Numbered from the stretch's first letter, positions 9,204 to 17,809 are shown. The stretch: 64,000 nt of DNA from Cytophagales bacterium UBA2561 (GCA_002340355.1 DDLX01000018.1:248001-312000), one strand, 5' to 3'. Translations and numbers: made by a program. Notes: generated by a model from the sequence alone, not told the origin.

Positions 9204-10700
9204 TTAATTTTCAGCTAACGTTTTTGATATTTCTGTTCTAAATGCTTGAATTGCAGGAATTAAAGAAGCTATCAAACCAATTAATATTGTTATTCCAAAT
9301 AACGCCCATTCTTCAGGTAAAAATGTCCAAACTTGCAAATCATAGTGATATTGTTCTTGCATATTTTGGGAGATAAAAAACAAACCTATTCGACTCAGTA
9401 TCATTCCACCAATAAACCCAATCAATGATAAAATGAGTCCTTCACCAATAATCAATAAAAATAATTGAAGTTGAGAAGCTCCTAAAGTACGCATCAAAGC
9501 CAGCTCATACTGTCTATTTTTCAAGGAGTTAAAAAGTGATACAAACACACTAATTCCTGAAACAAATATAATAGCCAAAGCTATCATCCGTAAAGTATCT
9601 TTGCCTACTCCCATCAAACCATAAAGTCGATTAATTTCGATAGAAGGAAGTGCAGCTTGCATAGAAGTTTCTTCATTCACAAATCGAGGTAAGTTCATCA
9701 TTGCCATCATACTCCGAAATTTGACCAACATTGCCGTAATTTCCTTAGGACTTTCAGTATGATCTTCATGAATTTCATGATTATTTTCTAAATATTTTTC
9801 GTGGTCATCATGAGCATGCTCACGTTCATCTTTATGATTTTCTTCGTGTCCCTCCTCATGGTGATGATGCCCCTCATCTTTTACTTTTTTAGTTTCAGTT
9901 TCTTCATGATGAACTTCTTCATGTTTGCCGTGGTCATGTTCGTCTTTGTGGTTTTCTTCGTGTCCTTCCTCATGGTGATGATGCCCCTCATTTTTTACTT
10001 CTTTAGTTTCAGTTTCTTCATGATGAACTTCTTCATGTTTGTCGTGGTCATGTTCGTCTTTGTGGTTTTCTTCATTCCCTTCCTCATGGTGATGAACATT
10101 CCAAACCGTTTCAATATCCGTCAAAATTAATTGATCAATGACCGTTCCTGAAGACTCAAAAATTCCAACCACTTGATAAGAATGATCAGTGTGTTCTTCT
10201 CCACCTTCCACTAATCCATGCGCGCCTGCAAACGTATCCCCAATTTTGAGATTTAATTTTTTGGCAATTTGATAACCAATTGTAGCCTCGTAAGATTTTT
10301 GCCAAAGTTTTCCATTTTTAACATGCACCCCATAATGTTCAGGATATTTGTGAGAAGTTCCTACAATTCGGAAACCTTTGTAACTGTCGCCATAACCCAA
10401 CCGAATCACAGATTTAATTAAGGGATGTTTAGCCAAGCTATCAGCTTCGGCAAGTGAAATATTTCCGGTCGGATTATCAATATGATACACACTTGACAAA
10501 ATCAACTGCAAAGGACTTCCTTTTGCACCAACCACCATATTAATTCCTTCGATATTTTTCTGGAATTTTTCCTCCAAGCGATTTCCCAGAATCAGAACAC
10601 CTGAAATAATTCCTACGCCCATTGTCAATAAAAGGATGCTCAAAAAGGTAGATAATGGTTTGTTTTGTAGGTTTTTAAGGCTGAGATAAATCAAATTCAT
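9204..10700 (-). CDS. FtsX-like ABC transporter permease with His-rich periplasmic insert
   Basis: A MacB/FtsX-type permease of 498 residues. It has an N-terminal transmembrane helix (about 15-38), a large periplasmic domain (MacB-like core) and three C-terminal helices, with the usual ELALMRTLGAS motif between them. About residues 199-315 of the periplasmic domain are an insertion packed with His, Asp and Glu, made of 38-residue tandem repeats and likely to bind divalent metals. No ABC ATPase gene lies beside it, so a partner must come from elsewhere. It starts 2 bases after the TOPRIM gene and is probably co-transcribed with it. By analogy to His-rich FtsX systems of Vibrio (zrg) a role in zinc handling is possible, but this is inference. 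Confidence 0.82.
   Translation of the reverse strand: MNLIYLSLKNLQNKPLSTFLSILLLTMGVGIISGVLILGNRLEEKFQKNIEGINMVVGAKGSPLQLILSSVYHIDNPTGNISLAEADSLAKHPLIKSVIRLGYGDSYKGFRIVGTSHKYPEHYGVHVKNGKLWQKSYEATIGYQIAKKLNLKIGDTFAGAHGLVEGGEEHTDHSYQVVGIFESSGTVIDQLILTDIETVWNVHHHEEGNEENHKDEHDHDKHEEVHHEETETKEVKNEGHHHHEEGHEENHKDEHDHGKHEEVHHEETETKKVKDEGHHHHEEGHEENHKDEREHAHDDHEKYLENNHEIHEDHTESPKEITAMLVKFRSMMAMMNLPRFVNEETSMQAALPSIEINRLYGLMGVGKDTLRMIALAIIFVSGISVFVSLFNSLKNRQYELALMRTLGASQLQLFLLIIGEGLILSLIGFIGGMILSRIGLFFISQNMQEQYHYDLQVWTFLPEEWALFGITILIGLIASLIPAIQAFRTEISKTLAEN
9820..10094 (-). repeat. 114-bp tandem repeat coding for His/Glu-rich segment
   Basis: Two nearly identical 114-bp units plus a partial third, in frame. 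Each encodes 38 residues beginning HHHEEG and including NHKDEHDH and KHEEVHHEETET. The copies differ by a few substitutions only (for example GNEEN/GHEEN and HDHDK/HDHGK). That suggests recent duplication and possible length variation. Confidence 0.9.
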
Positions 10701-10702
10701 TA

Positions 10703-11317
10703 TTACAGATTTTCGTCAGAAGATGAATTAAAATGAGGGTCTAAAAATTGCTTCAAAGGTTGTAAATATTCGGCTTCCAAATTCCAATGGTTAGAGTTCT
10801 GGTAATTACGTTCTCTTTCCTTTGCTTTTTCTTGTTGGGTCTTCGAATTTGGTAAAAGTGCAGATAAATAGCCATAAATTTTCGTCTTTTTGGCTGGAAC
10901 AGTGTAATTTTTTTCATGACTTTGGAGACATTTTTCGTAGTCTTCCCAGCAACTAAAAATTACTTCATGGTCAGTATTAATAATTTTTTCTAATAAACTT
11001 TCCAAATCTCCTGCATCTTGATTATTTGGTAATAAAAAAGTCTCAAATTCAATATTTAAATCTGATTTTAGTTGATTTAATTTTTCTATAGTTCCTTTAA
11101 AATCAGGATCATCTGCATCAAAAATCAACAAATTTATACCTTCGTTATCCGTATTTTTCTGAAATTGTTGAATTTGTGAGTGTAAGTTATCTTTTCCTTT
11201 GGTTGAAATAATATTCTGCTTTTGAATGCAGTTCGCACCGTATAAATGACATAAATAATCATAAATCAATTTTTGGTCGGCAATTCCTTCGACAAATATT
11301 TTGATTGGCGTTTCCAT
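10703..11317 (-). CDS. TOPRIM-domain protein (DUF3226/DUF4435-like), partner of the AAA ATPase
   Basis: A small (204 aa) soluble protein with the motifs of a TOPRIM nuclease/topoisomerase fold. These are FVEGIADQKLI (Glu10 at the end of strand 1), LLIFDADDPD (the acidic D-x-D pair, Asp67 and Asp69) and DAGDLESLLEKI (Asp104, Glu106). The layout fits DUF3226. Its start follows the ATPase stop by 2 bases, so the two are very likely translated together and act as a pair. ATPase + TOPRIM pairs include known anti-phage modules (OLD, Gabija GajA, and PARIS AriA/AriB). Here the two halves are separate and shorter than PARIS. Nuclease activity is inferred from motifs only. Confidence 0.72.
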   Translation of the reverse strand: METPIKIFVEGIADQKLIYDYLCHLYGANCIQKQNIISTKGKDNLHSQIQQFQKNTDNEGINLLIFDADDPDFKGTIEKLNQLKSDLNIEFETFLLPNNQDAGDLESLLEKIINTDHEVIFSCWEDYEKCLQSHEKNYTVPAKKTKIYGYLSALLPNSKTQQEKAKERERNYQNSNHWNLEAEYLQPLKQFLDPHFNSSSDENL

Positions 11318-11319
11318 CT

Positions 11320-12294
11320 TTACCGTCCTCCTCTAATTTCGTGGTTGTTTTCAATGGCAAATTTAAACTGCTCAAAATCATAATGATAGGCTTTAATTTT
11401 TCCATTTCTCAAGGCTTTCATTTCAAAATGCCGAGCATCTTTTTGGTAATCTGTCATCTCAGGTTCTTCGAGTACATTTTTGAAAAACTCCAAGCATTCC
11501 CAATTGTGAGTTGTGGCGAAAAGTTGAACATCATTTTCTTTGCAGGCTTTCAAAATCGTTCGCCAAAAATCAGGAAATCGGTCATGGTGAATTCCCGCAT
11601 CAATTTCGTCAATCATCAATCGTTTCCCTGAATTAACGACTACATCAATTAAAATCCGAAATAATTTGATTGCGCCATCGCCAAAAGTTGCCAATGGCAT
11701 CACGGCATTAACATGGCTTTGTCCAATAACTAAAGTTGGTTGCTCAACTACGGCAGTCGAAATTTCAATGAGGTCAATATTAGGTAAAATGATTTTGAGT
11801 GCAGAAAGTAAACTTTGTTTACGTGGTCTGTCAAACTGTATGTATTTTGAGTATAGGTTTGTTAATTTATTTTCATAGCCATTTGAAAAATAAATTAAAG
11901 GTACTCTTCGAAGTCCTCCTTGAGAAGTAATATAAAAATTTCGTTGTTCCTTGTAGGCAACTCGTCCATCACCCTTTGCTATTAAAATTGTAGTATTTGC
12001 ATTTGTTTGACCTTGTAAATTATAAGAAATATCTTTTCGGGTATTTTGATTAATAAAGTGTTGTAAAAAATGCTTTTTAATATCTAAATCTTTAAATTTT
12101 ATTTTTAATGCTGTATATAAATTTTGTGCAAAAATTTCAGGATTTTTATCAAACAAAAGAGCCTCCAAAATGCTGGTTTTCCCTACGTTATTATCTCCTG
12201 TAATCAAATTAAATTGCCCAATATTTTCCATCTCAAACGACTCAAATCGTTTGAAATTCTCAACCTTGAAATATGTTAAATGATTTTCGTGCAT
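11320..12294 (-). CDS. AAA family ATPase, OLD/PARIS type (AAA_15/AAA_21)
   Basis: A 324-residue ABC-like AAA ATPase of the kind found in OLD nucleases and PARIS AriA. It has Walker A GDNNVGKT (33-40), a signature-like loop FGDGAIKLF (204-212), Walker B RLMIDEID (225-232) and a switch histidine in ATTHNWE (His263). The start YFKVENFKRFESF is the usual first strand of the family. It has no nuclease domain of its own. The TOPRIM domain is encoded by the next gene, 2 bases on. It begins 6 bases after the stop of the upstream TerB-like gene. A defence role is likely from family and layout but not proven. Confidence 0.85.
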   Translation of the reverse strand: MHENHLTYFKVENFKRFESFEMENIGQFNLITGDNNVGKTSILEALLFDKNPEIFAQNLYTALKIKFKDLDIKKHFLQHFINQNTRKDISYNLQGQTNANTTILIAKGDGRVAYKEQRNFYITSQGGLRRVPLIYFSNGYENKLTNLYSKYIQFDRPRKQSLLSALKIILPNIDLIEISTAVVEQPTLVIGQSHVNAVMPLATFGDGAIKLFRILIDVVVNSGKRLMIDEIDAGIHHDRFPDFWRTILKACKENDVQLFATTHNWECLEFFKNVLEEPEMTDYQKDARHFEMKALRNGKIKAYHYDFEQFKFAIENNHEIRGGR

Positions 12295-12300
12295 CTTATT

Positions 12301-13260
12301 TTAGTTTTCCTCTTCGTCTTGGGGAGCATCCACTTCAAACCAAATGCTAAAGTACTCCATTGAGCGGTATTTATCACAAATAATTTGGGCATATTTTTGA
12401 GAAAAATAAGGACCTAAGCGAAAAACTTCACCTCCTGCAAAAGTACATTTTTGAGAGATATCTTTTAGCAAAAGTGTCATTTCTTCTTCTTGTAATTGAT
12501 CCTGTGGAATAAGTGCAACATCATAATGCCTTTGCACTTTTCCTGCATCTAAATACTTATAAATTAAGCCCGTCAATTCTGCCAAAATTAAATCTTCTTC
12601 TTCAGAAACTTCATCATCAATATTAACTAAAAGAGTTAGTAAATCAGCTAATTGTGAGACTTGCTGTTCAGGTGGATTTGTTTGTAGATATTTAATCATA
12701 TCCGAACGCAAACGGTCATAATTGAATTGTCCTTTTTGGAATTTTTTATCAATTTCTTCCCAAGAGATTTTGATTTTCCATGAGTCTGCAAAAGCCTGAA
12801 TAAATTCTCGTTCTCGGATGTCCAAGACCTCATCAATCAAAGCCACTTCAGTCAAAATTTCTAAGACTAATTCAGCATTTGAAGGACGAAAAAAAGATTT
12901 TGCTAATTCTGCAGATTCTTTACGTTCATTACTCAAGGACTCTCGTAAAAGTTGAAAAAAGCCTTTTCTTTGCTCGCTTTCAATCCAAAAACCAATACCA
13001 ATAAAAACTTGAATGATCGCCAAAATCACAAATAACATTCGGTTCGTACCACCTAACCACTCTAAATCTAACAATAAATTAAGTGACAAAATTAAGCCAC
13101 CCATAAAAGCAACCAATCGCCCTGCTACCGAAATACTTTCAGCAACAACCTTGAGATGTTTTCGTTTCCAGAGTTTATTGATAGTAAGATAAACATTCAG
13201 TAAGGAAAACCCCACCGAACCAAATGCCATGATGTGTAATACTTTCTCAAATACTTCCAT
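12301..13260 (-). CDS. Membrane-anchored TerB-like protein, copy 2
   Basis: A 319-residue protein with three predicted N-terminal transmembrane helices (about 5-27, 47-66 and 74-93). A cytosolic alpha-helical region at about 130-240 resembles tellurite-resistance TerB (ALIDEVLDIREREFIQAFAD and NIDDEVSEEEDLILAELTG). A third small domain of about 65 residues ends the protein. It is clearly paralogous over its whole length to the gene just upstream. TerB-like proteins occur in stress and phage-defence contexts and often sit at the membrane. The exact function here is unknown. The AAA ATPase gene starts only 6 bases after its stop, which argues for a joint role. Confidence 0.7.
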   Translation of the reverse strand: MEVFEKVLHIMAFGSVGFSLLNVYLTINKLWKRKHLKVVAESISVAGRLVAFMGGLILSLNLLLDLEWLGGTNRMLFVILAIIQVFIGIGFWIESEQRKGFFQLLRESLSNERKESAELAKSFFRPSNAELVLEILTEVALIDEVLDIREREFIQAFADSWKIKISWEEIDKKFQKGQFNYDRLRSDMIKYLQTNPPEQQVSQLADLLTLLVNIDDEVSEEEDLILAELTGLIYKYLDAGKVQRHYDVALIPQDQLQEEEMTLLLKDISQKCTFAGGEVFRLGPYFSQKYAQIICDKYRSMEYFSIWFEVDAPQDEEEN

Positions 13261-13318
13261 TGAAATTTAAGTTTTTAATTGGGCAATGTTGGAGTCTTGT
13301 AGTTTCTAGTTGTCGTTT

Positions 13319-14308
13319 TTAGTTTAGGTTTCCTTCAAAAAATTGATAGGTTTCTTCTCGTAAATTTCCTTTGACAGGCATACAAAGTAGGTTTTGTTGA
13401 CGGTATTTCGCACAAATTAACTCAGCATACTTAAGGGAATAATAAGGTCCTATCACATAAATTACTCCTCCAGCGACCTGATTTTTTTGTCCTGCTTCTG
13501 GAATTTTTGTTTCAATAAAAGTCTGTTGTACTTGATTTTGAGGGACTAAAGCAATATTAAACTCATTTTTTGTTCCGCCTTTATCGACATAGCCTTGAAT
13601 TAATCCTGTTAATTCAGCAAGAATAAGTTGCTCTTCATCTGTCACTTCTTCATCAATTTCGACCAAAACCCGAATCAATTCACTTAGTTGTGAAGCCTGC
13701 TCAGGTGGTGGCGAGGATTCTAAATAAATTTCCATATCCTTCCGAAGCTGTGCATAAGTCGTACCACCCTCAATAAGTCGCTTTTCAACCGTAGCCCAGT
13801 TTACGGGAATATGCCACTGTTCGGCAAAGGCTAAAATAAATTTTTTCTCTCGTTCTTCAATTTCACCATCAATCATTGAAACTTGTACCAAAATCTCAAT
13901 AATCTTATCGGCATGCGAAGGAAAAAATAACAAACGAGCTAAGTCACCAGATTCACGGCGTTCTAATTTCAGGGATTGTTTGATCAACTGAAATAGTGTT
14001 TTTTTATCTTCACGAGCAACCCAAACTCCTGCCCCAATTAATATCTGTACAATTTCTGAAAAAATTAACAGACTCATATTCAGCAGATTTTGCCATTTTT
14101 GGAATAAAATAAATTGAACTGCAAAAATTAATCCTGATAAAATAGCAACAAAACGCCCACCCAAAGAGACGCTTTCAGCAACTTCACGGTGATGTTTTCT
14201 ACGCCATAATTTATTGAGAGTTAGGTAAACATTAACGACTGTAAAGCCCAATGCACCATAAGCTAAGTAGCCGATAAAAATTTTAAAATGCTGAAAAAAT
14301 ATCTCCAT
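13319..14308 (-). CDS. Membrane-anchored TerB-like protein, copy 1
   Basis: The first of two tandem paralogues (329 residues). I chose the ATG at 14308, giving MEIFFQHFKIF, which aligns with the MEVFEKVLHIM start of copy 2. A TTG start 33 bases upstream is less likely. Three N-terminal membrane helices are followed by two TerB-type acidic helical motifs (MIDGEIEEREKKFILAFAEQ and EIDEEVTDEEQLILAELTG) and a C-terminal domain with GPYYSLKYAELICAKYR, matched by GPYFSQKYAQIICDKYR in copy 2. The two copies keep the same architecture but have diverged widely, so the duplication is old. The gene lies 20 nt plus a short leader downstream of the lipoprotein. Confidence 0.7.
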   Translation of the reverse strand: MEIFFQHFKIFIGYLAYGALGFTVVNVYLTLNKLWRRKHHREVAESVSLGGRFVAILSGLIFAVQFILFQKWQNLLNMSLLIFSEIVQILIGAGVWVAREDKKTLFQLIKQSLKLERRESGDLARLLFFPSHADKIIEILVQVSMIDGEIEEREKKFILAFAEQWHIPVNWATVEKRLIEGGTTYAQLRKDMEIYLESSPPPEQASQLSELIRVLVEIDEEVTDEEQLILAELTGLIQGYVDKGGTKNEFNIALVPQNQVQQTFIETKIPEAGQKNQVAGGVIYVIGPYYSLKYAELICAKYRQQNLLCMPVKGNLREETYQFFEGNLN

Positions 14309-14361
14309 CTTGTTTTTATCATTAAAACCATCAGGTCGCAAGCCTTTTGATTTGTAGTAAG

Positions 14362-15177
14362 TTAATTCCAGTTTACCTTCAGATCTAAAATAATATCATC
14401 CCATTCTGCCAGCCGAATGCGTTCAGGATAAAAGTCTCGGTTATGATATCGAGCAAACGAAACAGAGTCATAGGAAATATAAATTGTATCATATTGATTA
14501 CGTCCTTGTCGTACAATTTCGCCTGTCAAAACGTATAAAATTGGCGAATTTTCTAGATCAAACATAAAATCTTCTTCGGGCAATTCTCTGGCATGTGTCT
14601 CTTCACTCACAGGATTCTTAGCACGATATCGGTAAAATCCTGTCCTACCAAGGTCGTAATACTCATCAGTTAATGAATCGTATAGAAAAAATAACATTCC
14701 CAACCTACGAGTACTATCCAAATTACTCTCATAGTCCATTAACCAAAGCGACTCCACATCTACTTTAGTAGGCTCAAGCGAGCGCTTAGGACGCACAACT
14801 AATTCGACCTCAGTAAGTGCGCCATCTACTAATTCCTGCCCCATATTAAAATCGGCAGTAGAATTGTCATATAACATGCCATCTTTTTCATAAGAAACAT
14901 AAATATAATAATTTACATCTTGGAGACCTGAAAACCAGACAGTTCCATTTTTATTAGTTTTTCCTGATGCTTCGATAGAACTTCGTGCTTCAAAGTCAGT
15001 TTTTGAGCGAAATAATACTACATTCGCATCGGGAAGACGATCACGAGTATTCACATCCTTAACCGTAACACGTAAGTCAGTCGTAAATTCGCCAAAGAAC
15101 TCGTCATTCTGGAAAATACATCCCGAAAGCCCGACCAATAAAATTATCCAAACACTTAGCTGTATTCTTTTTATCAT
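14362..15177 (-). CDS. Lipoprotein with carboxypeptidase-regulatory-like domain
   Basis: A 271-residue predicted lipoprotein with lipobox GLSGC (Cys20). The first mature domain (about 35-130) is an Ig-like/CarboxypepD_reg-like sandwich, with LRVTVKDVNTRDRLPDANVV and TNKNGTVWFSGL. The C-terminal part is rich in Asp, Tyr and Arg and has no recognisable family. It is the first gene of a minus-strand run that continues through the TerB-like, ATPase, TOPRIM and permease genes. No consensus promoter is obvious in the 220-base divergent spacer upstream of it. Confidence 0.68.
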   Translation of the reverse strand: MIKRIQLSVWIILLVGLSGCIFQNDEFFGEFTTDLRVTVKDVNTRDRLPDANVVLFRSKTDFEARSSIEASGKTNKNGTVWFSGLQDVNYYIYVSYEKDGMLYDNSTADFNMGQELVDGALTEVELVVRPKRSLEPTKVDVESLWLMDYESNLDSTRRLGMLFFLYDSLTDEYYDLGRTGFYRYRAKNPVSEETHARELPEEDFMFDLENSPILYVLTGEIVRQGRNQYDTIYISYDSVSFARYHNRDFYPERIRLAEWDDIILDLKVNWN

Positions 15178-15400
15178 GATTTAGGATTTATAAGGTTTCT
15201 TATTTAATAGGTAGTTGTTTTAAGAATTAGATAAATAGATGCTCCATAAAACTACTTATGAGAAAATTTCAGTATGTTCACATTCTATTGAAAATTATAG
15301 GGGAGCAATTAGTTAAAATACGTATAAATATACGATTTTTGTATGGTCAAACAAATCTTATATCTGTAAGAAATAATCTCCATAATCAATTTTAAAACGT

Positions 15401-15982
15401 ATGTGGTTACGAATACAATGTATCTTGCTTGTGATTTTGTTTTGGCAAGGCAGGATAATTCCTTCAGAACCAATTATTCCTGAAAATCAGAAAAATAAAA
15501 TCTTATTTATTGGTGATTCTCACATTTCTGAAGGAACGGTTGCCACAACCGTAGCAACACACTTCAATCTTGATTACGAAGTGGTCGCTTGGGCTGGAGC
15601 TTCGGCAAGAGATTTTCTTGCTCAAGACACACTAATTCCTAAAACTACTTATCGCCTTTGTATTGTATCATTAGGAACAAACTGGTCGAAGGATATTAAG
15701 AACTATCAAAAATTAGTCCGTCAAATTCGGAAATACCAAAAAAATATGGTTTTGACCACTCCAAACCAAGTTTATTACAATATGGATAGGTTACAATGTG
15801 CTACGCTCGAAATTGGTAAACAACTCCAAATACCTGTATGGGACTTTTATAGATACTCCAAAATCTCACATATTATTGAGAACAAACACTTAATGAAACC
15901 TGACAAAGTTCACCTGACCAAAACAGGTTATTTATTACAAGCACGACTATTGTGCGAATTTTTGGAAGAGATAAATTGGTAA
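15401..15982 (+). CDS. SGNH/GDSL-family hydrolase
   Basis: A 193-residue protein with the SGNH hydrolase blocks. Block I is ILFIGDSHISEG (the nucleophile Ser of GDS). A block-III-like SLGTN follows, and near the C-terminus comes the catalytic pair in PDKVHLTKTGY (Asp and His of DxxH). A hydrophobic N-terminal segment (CILLVILFWQG) suggests export or a membrane anchor. Such enzymes deacetylate or cleave esters on sugars, lipids or peptidoglycan. The substrate is not known. It is followed at 66 bases by the CorC/CNNM-like gene on the same strand. Confidence 0.82.
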   Translation: MWLRIQCILLVILFWQGRIIPSEPIIPENQKNKILFIGDSHISEGTVATTVATHFNLDYEVVAWAGASARDFLAQDTLIPKTTYRLCIVSLGTNWSKDIKNYQKLVRQIRKYQKNMVLTTPNQVYYNMDRLQCATLEIGKQLQIPVWDFYRYSKISHIIENKHLMKPDKVHLTKTGYLLQARLLCEFLEEINW

Positions 15983-16048
15983 TCGGATACCATTTAGTCC
16001 TCATTCGCTTTGATTTTTCATCCAAATTCATGGATTAACGCCTCAATT

Positions 16049-17335
16049 ATGTTTAGTATAGAAAGTATTATTATTGTCATTTCTTTACTTTTTTCTGCTT
16101 TTTTTTCGAGTATGGAATTAGCATTTGTTTCGGCAAATCGTCTTCATATTGCCCTCCAAAAAGAAAAAGGACGAGTAAACGGAACTATTTTATCGGCTTT
16201 CATTGAAAAGCCTTCTTTGTTCATTACCACAATGCTTACAGGCAACACCGCCGCTATGGTGATTTATGGAATTTATATGGCAAAAATCTTGGACATACCA
16301 ATTGCCAATCTTTTGCGTCAATATGTTTTTATTAATATCCCCGCTCCTGATGTAGCCGTATTGACTGTACAATCTTTGGTCTCTACATTATTGGTTTTGG
16401 CGGTTGCCGAATTTTTACCCAAAAGTTTAGCCCTAATTAATCCTGATAAATTACTAGACTTTTTTGCCTTGCCCTTACAATTGGTTTATAAATTCTTTTT
16501 TCCCTTTGTTTTTATTATCGAAAAATTATCGAAATTCTTTATTATCAAAGTTCTAAAAATGCCTTACAAAGAACCAAAACCCGTTTTTGGCTTAACGGAC
16601 TTAGGGCAATATGTCAGTAATATCAGTACCGAAGATGAAAATTCGACCGAAGTAGATACTAAACTTTTTTCGAATGCTTTAGAATTTAAATCTGCAACTA
16701 TTCGAGATTGTATGATTCCACGAACCGAAATGACAGCAATGGATAAAAGAGAAGGGATTGAAAGATTACAGCAAATTTTTACAGAAAGTGGACACTCTAA
16801 AATTCCTATTTTTGATGAATCTATTGACAATATGGTGGGCTATTGTCATTGTCTGGAACTCTTCAAAAAACCCACTAATCTTCAGGATATTATCACCGAT
16901 TTATCAATTGTACCCCAAACTATGCCCGCCAATGAATTATTATTGCAATTTATTTCGGAACATAAAAGCATTGCTTTAGTTGTAGATGAGTTTGGTGGAA
17001 CGGCAGGACTAGTTACAATTGAGGATGTAATGGAAGAAATCGTAGGCGAAATTGACGACGAACATGATACACCCATCCCAGAAGTCAAGCAAATTGATGA
17101 GAAAACCTTCGAGGTTAATGCACGCAGTGAAGTCGATTTACTAAACGAAAACTATGACTGGCAAATTCCCGAAGGTGACTATGAAACGTTAAGCGGTTAT
17201 TTAATTGCACTGACAGAAACCATTCCCGAAGTCGGAACAAAAATCGAAACTGACCAACTCACTATTACTATTATTGAGAAATCAGATACACGAGTGGAAC
17301 AGGTTCAAGTTCAAACTAAAGCCACTAATGAATAA
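16049..17335 (+). CDS. CNNM/CorC-type transporter (DUF21, CBS pair, CorC_HlyC domain)
   Basis: The so-called hemolysin C / TlyC family, membrane proteins implicated in Mg2+/Co2+ efflux. In Bacteroidota the GldE gliding protein is a member. The ATG at 16049 (MFSIESIII) is preferred over a TTG 39 bases upstream. The order is an N-terminal DUF21 transmembrane domain (about 1-165, with SSMELAFVSANR), a CBS pair (about 205-325, from DCMIPRTEMTAM to ALVVDEFGGTAGLVTIEDVM) and a C-terminal CorC_HlyC domain (about 345-420). The length of 428 is normal. No gldD or ssb neighbour supports calling it GldE. Confidence 0.86.
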   Translation: MFSIESIIIVISLLFSAFFSSMELAFVSANRLHIALQKEKGRVNGTILSAFIEKPSLFITTMLTGNTAAMVIYGIYMAKILDIPIANLLRQYVFINIPAPDVAVLTVQSLVSTLLVLAVAEFLPKSLALINPDKLLDFFALPLQLVYKFFFPFVFIIEKLSKFFIIKVLKMPYKEPKPVFGLTDLGQYVSNISTEDENSTEVDTKLFSNALEFKSATIRDCMIPRTEMTAMDKREGIERLQQIFTESGHSKIPIFDESIDNMVGYCHCLELFKKPTNLQDIITDLSIVPQTMPANELLLQFISEHKSIALVVDEFGGTAGLVTIEDVMEEIVGEIDDEHDTPIPEVKQIDEKTFEVNARSEVDLLNENYDWQIPEGDYETLSGYLIALTETIPEVGTKIETDQLTITIIEKSDTRVEQVQVQTKATNE

Positions 17336-17337
17336 GT

Positions 17338-17730
17338 TTATTTAACAAGATTTAATCCTGCTTGTTGCCACGCTCGGATACCACCTCGTAAATCATAGAT
17401 TTGTGTAAAGCCCGATTTTTCGAGGAAATTAGCCGCTTTCGCACTTCGTACACCACCTTTACAATACAAAAAAATGGGTTTGGTTTTATCAAGAGCAGTC
17501 ATTTTACTTTGGAAATCATCTGATCCATAGGTAATCCGTTGAGCATTTTCAAGCATTCCTGCCTGACATTCTCTAGGGGTTCGCACATCAACCAAAATTG
17601 CATCAGGTGATTTGATTAATTTTTCTTGAAAATCTTTCGGAGACATTACGGAAATAACCCCAGATTGACTTTCATTGGGTGAAGTACAAGAAAATAATAA
17701 GACGACTACCCAAAGGACAACATTTTTCAT
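17338..17730 (-). CDS. Rhodanese-domain lipoprotein
   Basis: A 130-residue single-domain rhodanese with a lipoprotein signal (lipobox LLFSC, Cys15). The active-site loop is FLYCKGGVRSAKAA with catalytic Cys90. The CH2-like motif DVRTPRECQAG is present, and the C-terminus DLRGGIRAWQQAG closes the fold. It would transfer sulfane sulfur or act as a thiol-based periplasmic or outer-membrane protein. Its stop is 2 bases from the stop of the convergent transporter gene. Confidence 0.88.
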   Translation of the reverse strand: MKNVVLWVVVLLFSCTSPNESQSGVISVMSPKDFQEKLIKSPDAILVDVRTPRECQAGMLENAQRITYGSDDFQSKMTALDKTKPIFLYCKGGVRSAKAANFLEKSGFTQIYDLRGGIRAWQQAGLNLVK

Positions 17731-17767
17731 ACTACCAATTTTTTTAATAAAAAATTTAAGACTATGA

Positions 17768-17800
17768 CAAAGATACCGAATCTGAATTTCTTTTTTCCAA
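17768..17800 (-). promoter_or_regulatory. Promoter of the rhodanese gene
   Basis: On the minus strand TTG (17798-17800) is followed after 22 bases by TATCTTTG (17768-17775), 38 bases before the ATG. This agrees with TTG-N17-23-TAnnTTTG. It overlaps the upstream region of the divergent tRNA-Pro promoter. Confidence 0.55.
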
Positions 17801-17809
17801 TTCTTTTTT

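Noticed and set aside
9820..10094. CRISPR array
   Set aside because: The repeats are directly adjacent 114-bp units in the frame of the permease, without spacers. No cas gene is nearby.
9801..10130. Plus-strand open frame opposite the His-rich repeat
   Set aside because: It is a mirror of the tandem repeat in the permease gene. The translated product is a low-complexity Met/Phe/Val string with no start context.
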